From Vibrio mediterranei (GTDB lineage: Bacteria; Pseudomonadota; Gammaproteobacteria; Enterobacterales; Vibrionaceae), in assembly GCF_900088415.1 (NCBI RefSeq), contig NZ_FLLQ01000003.1, positions 1-64,000 on the forward strand: a stretch of 64,000 nucleotides of DNA, read 5' to 3'. Shown in pieces: positions 60,996 through 64,000 of this stretch; the stretch's first letter is position 1, and every line of letters starts with the position of its first letter. A program made the translations under genes and the position numbers. The notes under the pieces were generated by a model that saw nothing but the letters and a program-made list of their open reading frames with translations, was not told where the DNA came from and did no database searches.

Positions 60996-61294
60996 TGGAC
61001 ACTAAATTAGTGGTTCGTAACGCAGGTGTTTTTGAGCTAATTGGTAACGTTGATCGCGATACTGTACCTGAGCTTTGGAATACTATTCAAAGTGTTAGTT
61101 TTGATGAGCCTGAGATTGAATTGGCGTTAGATAAAGTAAAACGTTTCGATTCTGCGGGATTGGTGATGCTAATTCACTTATTAGAGCATGCAAAAAATCG
61201 AAAGTGTCATATAATGCTCAGCTTCGTGCCGGATGAGCTGAAAATACTGTTTCAGCTGTATAACGTTGAATCAGTTATTGAGAAACACATTTAG
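60995..61294 (+). CDS. mlaB: STAS-domain protein MlaB
   Basis: A 99-residue STAS domain (E. coli MlaB 97). The conserved loop is KRFDSAGLVMLIHLL, with Ser in the position of the phosphorylatable residue in anti-sigma antagonists. MlaB binds MlaF and stabilises the complex. Its start shares one base with the mlaC stop (TAATG). Confidence 0.93.
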   Translation: MDTKLVVRNAGVFELIGNVDRDTVPELWNTIQSVSFDEPEIELALDKVKRFDSAGLVMLIHLLEHAKNRKCHIMLSFVPDELKILFQLYNVESVIEKHI

Positions 61295-61303
61295 GAGTAT
61301 CTT

Positions 61304-61558
61304 GTGGATAGCACAAAAGTACAGGAACTATTACAAAACGCATTGAACCTAGAAGAGCTACATGTGAAAGGTGAAGGTAGCCACTACGAAGTGATTGCGG
61401 TAGATGCTCAATTTGAAGGCATGAGCCGAGTTAAAAAGCAGCAGATGATCTATGGTCCTCTGATGGATTATATTCAGCGTAATGACATCCACGCAGTTTC
61501 AATTAAAGCCTATACTCCAGAAGAGTGGGCTCGTGATAAAAAGCTGATGTCTTTGTAA
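61304..61558 (+). CDS. ibaG: BolA-family iron-sulfur protein IbaG
   Basis: An 84-residue BolA/IbaA protein (E. coli IbaG 84), GTG start with TAGGAG upstream. It has the BolA-like fold with the [21 protein letters not shown] segment and the conserved His/Cys-poor metal face. It partners with monothiol glutaredoxin Grx4 to bind a [2Fe-2S] cluster and has been linked to acid stress and, in V. cholerae, to envelope and iron-sulfur homeostasis. It is between mlaB and murA as in E. coli. Confidence 0.93.
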   Translation: MDSTKVQELLQNALNLEELHVKGEGSHYEVIAVDAQFEGMSRVKKQQMIYGPLMDYIQRNDIHAVSIKAYTPEEWARDKKLMSL

Positions 61559-62836
<1,278 letters not shown>

Positions 62837-62854
62837 TAACGATAGATTATAAAT

Positions 62855-62885
62855 AGCCGAAATCTTAAGGTTTCGGCTTTTTTTT
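62855..62885 (+). terminator. Terminator after murA
   Basis: An 8-bp perfect stem (62855-62862 with 62871-62878) and a T-run of seven or more. It lies 18 nt past the murA stop and just before plsC. Confidence 0.88.
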
Positions 62886-62907
62886 GAAGCCATTAGCGGA
62901 GACCAAA

Positions 62908-63636
62908 ATGGTTGCTTTCCTACGCTGCATTGCAGTGGCGATATTTGCGGTAATTATGTTCGTATTTGGATGTGGTTACTGTTTACTGAGTCCGAGAAAT
63001 CCTAAACACGTGTTTACGTTCGGGCGTTATTTTGGCGCTATGTCGAAGATCTTTGGTATTAAACTCGATCTTCGTTTACCTGAAGATGCCTACAAACGCG
63101 GTCAACACATCTATATCGCTAATCACCAGAACAACTGGGATTTGTTTACGGTATCTTCTGCCGTTACACCAAATGTGGTAACTGTTGGTAAAAAGAGCCT
63201 GCTATGGATGCCATTCTTTGGTCAGCTTTATTATTTAACAGGTAATATTCTGATTGATCGTGCTAACCGCAGTAAAGCGAAAGGTACGATTGACCAAGTT
63301 GTTGATAGCATGAAGAAAAGTAACCTTTCAGTTTGGATGTTCCCGGAAGGTACACGCTCTCGTGGACGCGGCTTATTGCCATTCAAAACGGGTGCTTTTC
63401 ATGCAGCGATTGGGGCAAAGACACCAATCATTCCTATTGTGTGTAGCAGTACGAGCCATCTAAAGCTTAATAAGTGGGATAATGGTCATATCATCGTTGA
63501 GATGCTGCCACCTATCTCTATCGAAGGCTACGGCAAAGAAGATGTGAGAAAACTGGCGAATGTATGCCGAGAGCAGATGGCAGAGAAGCTAGAGCAGCTT
63601 GATGCTGAAGTTGCTGAGTTAAACAGCAAAAAATAA
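62908..63636 (+). CDS. plsC: 1-acyl-sn-glycerol-3-phosphate acyltransferase
   Basis: A 242-residue membrane acyltransferase (E. coli PlsC 245) aligning over its whole length. One or two N-terminal helices are followed by the HX4D motif NHQNNWD (His73, Asp78) and the EGTR motif in MFPEGTRSRGRG (Glu147). It acylates lysophosphatidate to phosphatidate. I chose the ATG at 62908, 6 nt after GGAG, over an upstream in-frame ATG at 62884 that lies in the murA terminator. Confidence 0.94.
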   Translation: MVAFLRCIAVAIFAVIMFVFGCGYCLLSPRNPKHVFTFGRYFGAMSKIFGIKLDLRLPEDAYKRGQHIYIANHQNNWDLFTVSSAVTPNVVTVGKKSLLWMPFFGQLYYLTGNILIDRANRSKAKGTIDQVVDSMKKSNLSVWMFPEGTRSRGRGLLPFKTGAFHAAIGAKTPIIPIVCSSTSHLKLNKWDNGHIIVEMLPPISIEGYGKEDVRKLANVCREQMAEKLEQLDAEVAELNSKK

Positions 63637-63639
63637 CAC

Positions 63640-63671
63640 TAAAAAGGGTTGTCAATGACAACCCTTTTTTA
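63640..63671. terminator. Bidirectional terminator between plsC and ridA
   Basis: A perfect long stem (AAAAAGGGTTGTC with GACAACCCTTTTT) around a short loop, with A and T runs on either side. It serves both convergent genes. Confidence 0.92.
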
Positions 63672-63685
63672 ATACATAGCAGAAC

Positions 63686-64000
63686 TTACTTACGTACTGC
63701 GATAGCTTCGATTTCAATCTTCACATCTTTAGGAAGACGAGCAACTTCAACACAAGAACGCGCAGGGTAGTTAGCCACTTGGTGCTCGTCAAAGAACTTA
63801 CCATACACTTCGTTTACTGTACCAAAGTCGTTGAGATCTTTAACGAAAACCGTCATTTTTACGATGTCTGAAACCGTTAGGCCAGATGCTTCAACAACTG
63901 CTTTTACGTTGTCTAGAGACTGACGTGCTTGCTCAGCGATATCTTCTGACACTTCACCCGTTTGCGGATTTACTGGGATCTGACCTGAAGTCAGTACCAT
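63686..64000 (-). CDS. ridA: RidA family reactive intermediate/imine deaminase (partial)
   Basis: 104 codons are visible. The N-terminal part (about 22-25 residues in relatives) lies beyond the right edge of the window, so the ATG at the edge is internal. It matches RidA: TSGQIPVNPQTGEV, the active-site Arg in ARSCVEVARLPKDV and the EIEAIA end. It hydrolyses enamine/imine by-products of PLP enzymes, protecting them from 2-aminoacrylate. It is a cytosolic trimer. Confidence 0.95.
   Translation of the reverse strand: MVLTSGQIPVNPQTGEVSEDIAEQARQSLDNVKAVVEASGLTVSDIVKMTVFVKDLNDFGTVNEVYGKFFDEHQVANYPARSCVEVARLPKDVKIEIEAIAVRK

Overview
This window is chromosomal core genome of a gammaproteobacterium, almost certainly a Vibrio. 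The protein sequences and gene order resemble Vibrio and, more loosely, Escherichia coli: tuf-bfd-bfr-S10/spc/alpha ribosomal operons, fklB/oapA, cpdB, cobA-cysDN-SLC13-cysC, a Zur-type zinc operon, ytfJ/ytfK, msrA, tamAB, ppa, fbp, mpl-ubiX, thiBPQ, yjgA/pmbA, mgtE, the rpoN-PTS(Ntr)-lpt-kds cluster, mla-ibaG-murA, plsC and ridA. I saw no rRNA, tRNA, IS element, prophage, integron or CRISPR array. Base composition and codon use look uniform, so I see no recently acquired island.

Layout. 1-1105: the last codons of EF-Tu, then a bacterioferritin-associated ferredoxin and bacterioferritin behind a Fur-box-like sequence. 1139-15144: three back-to-back ribosomal-protein operons (S10, spc, alpha) encoding 27 proteins including SecY and RNA polymerase alpha; each has its own leader structure. 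15191-19749: a secreted DUF2780 protein, FklB, an OapA/LysM-like protein, an ElaA-type acetyltransferase and periplasmic CpdB. 20068-25803: sulfate assimilation (SUMT, ATP sulfurylase, a putative SLC13-type sulfate permease, APS kinase). 25800-30711: a conserved protein of unknown function, an overlooked 34-residue membrane microprotein, and a five-gene operon behind a 31-bp palindrome that looks like a Zur operator. It encodes a small His/Cys protein, a His-Asp-rich ZrgA-type periplasmic protein, an ABC ATPase, an FtsX/MacB-fold permease and a DUF3299 protein. 30810-43000: YtfJ, YtfK (DUF1107), MsrA, the TamA/TamB envelope machine, two tandem DUF2799 lipoproteins, pyrophosphatase, fructose-bisphosphatase, Mpl and UbiX.

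43029-46658: thiBPQ, headed by a TPP riboswitch and split by a structured RNA element between thiB and thiP. 46722-50128: DarP (YjgA), PmbA and MgtE. 50254-57972: the leftward cluster yrbG-kdsD-kdsC-lptC-lptA-lptB-rpoN-hpf-ptsN-rapZ-ptsO, which joins LPS precursor synthesis and export, sigma-54, ribosome hibernation, nitrogen PTS and RapZ. 58265-62836: the rightward mlaFEDCB-ibaG-murA cluster. The window closes with plsC and a partial ridA.

Taken together the window is a housekeeping backbone: translation, envelope biogenesis (Lpt, Mla, Tam, MurA, Mpl) and nutrient homeostasis (Fe, Zn, S, thiamin, Mg). The most interesting accessory signal is the zinc operon. It pairs a mechanotransmission-type ABC module, not a classical importer, with a His-Asp repeat protein whose gene carries eleven uninterrupted copies of a hexanucleotide. 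Other points worth attention are the 34-aa microprotein and intercistronic hairpins that follow both binding-protein genes (thiB and the zrgA-like gene).
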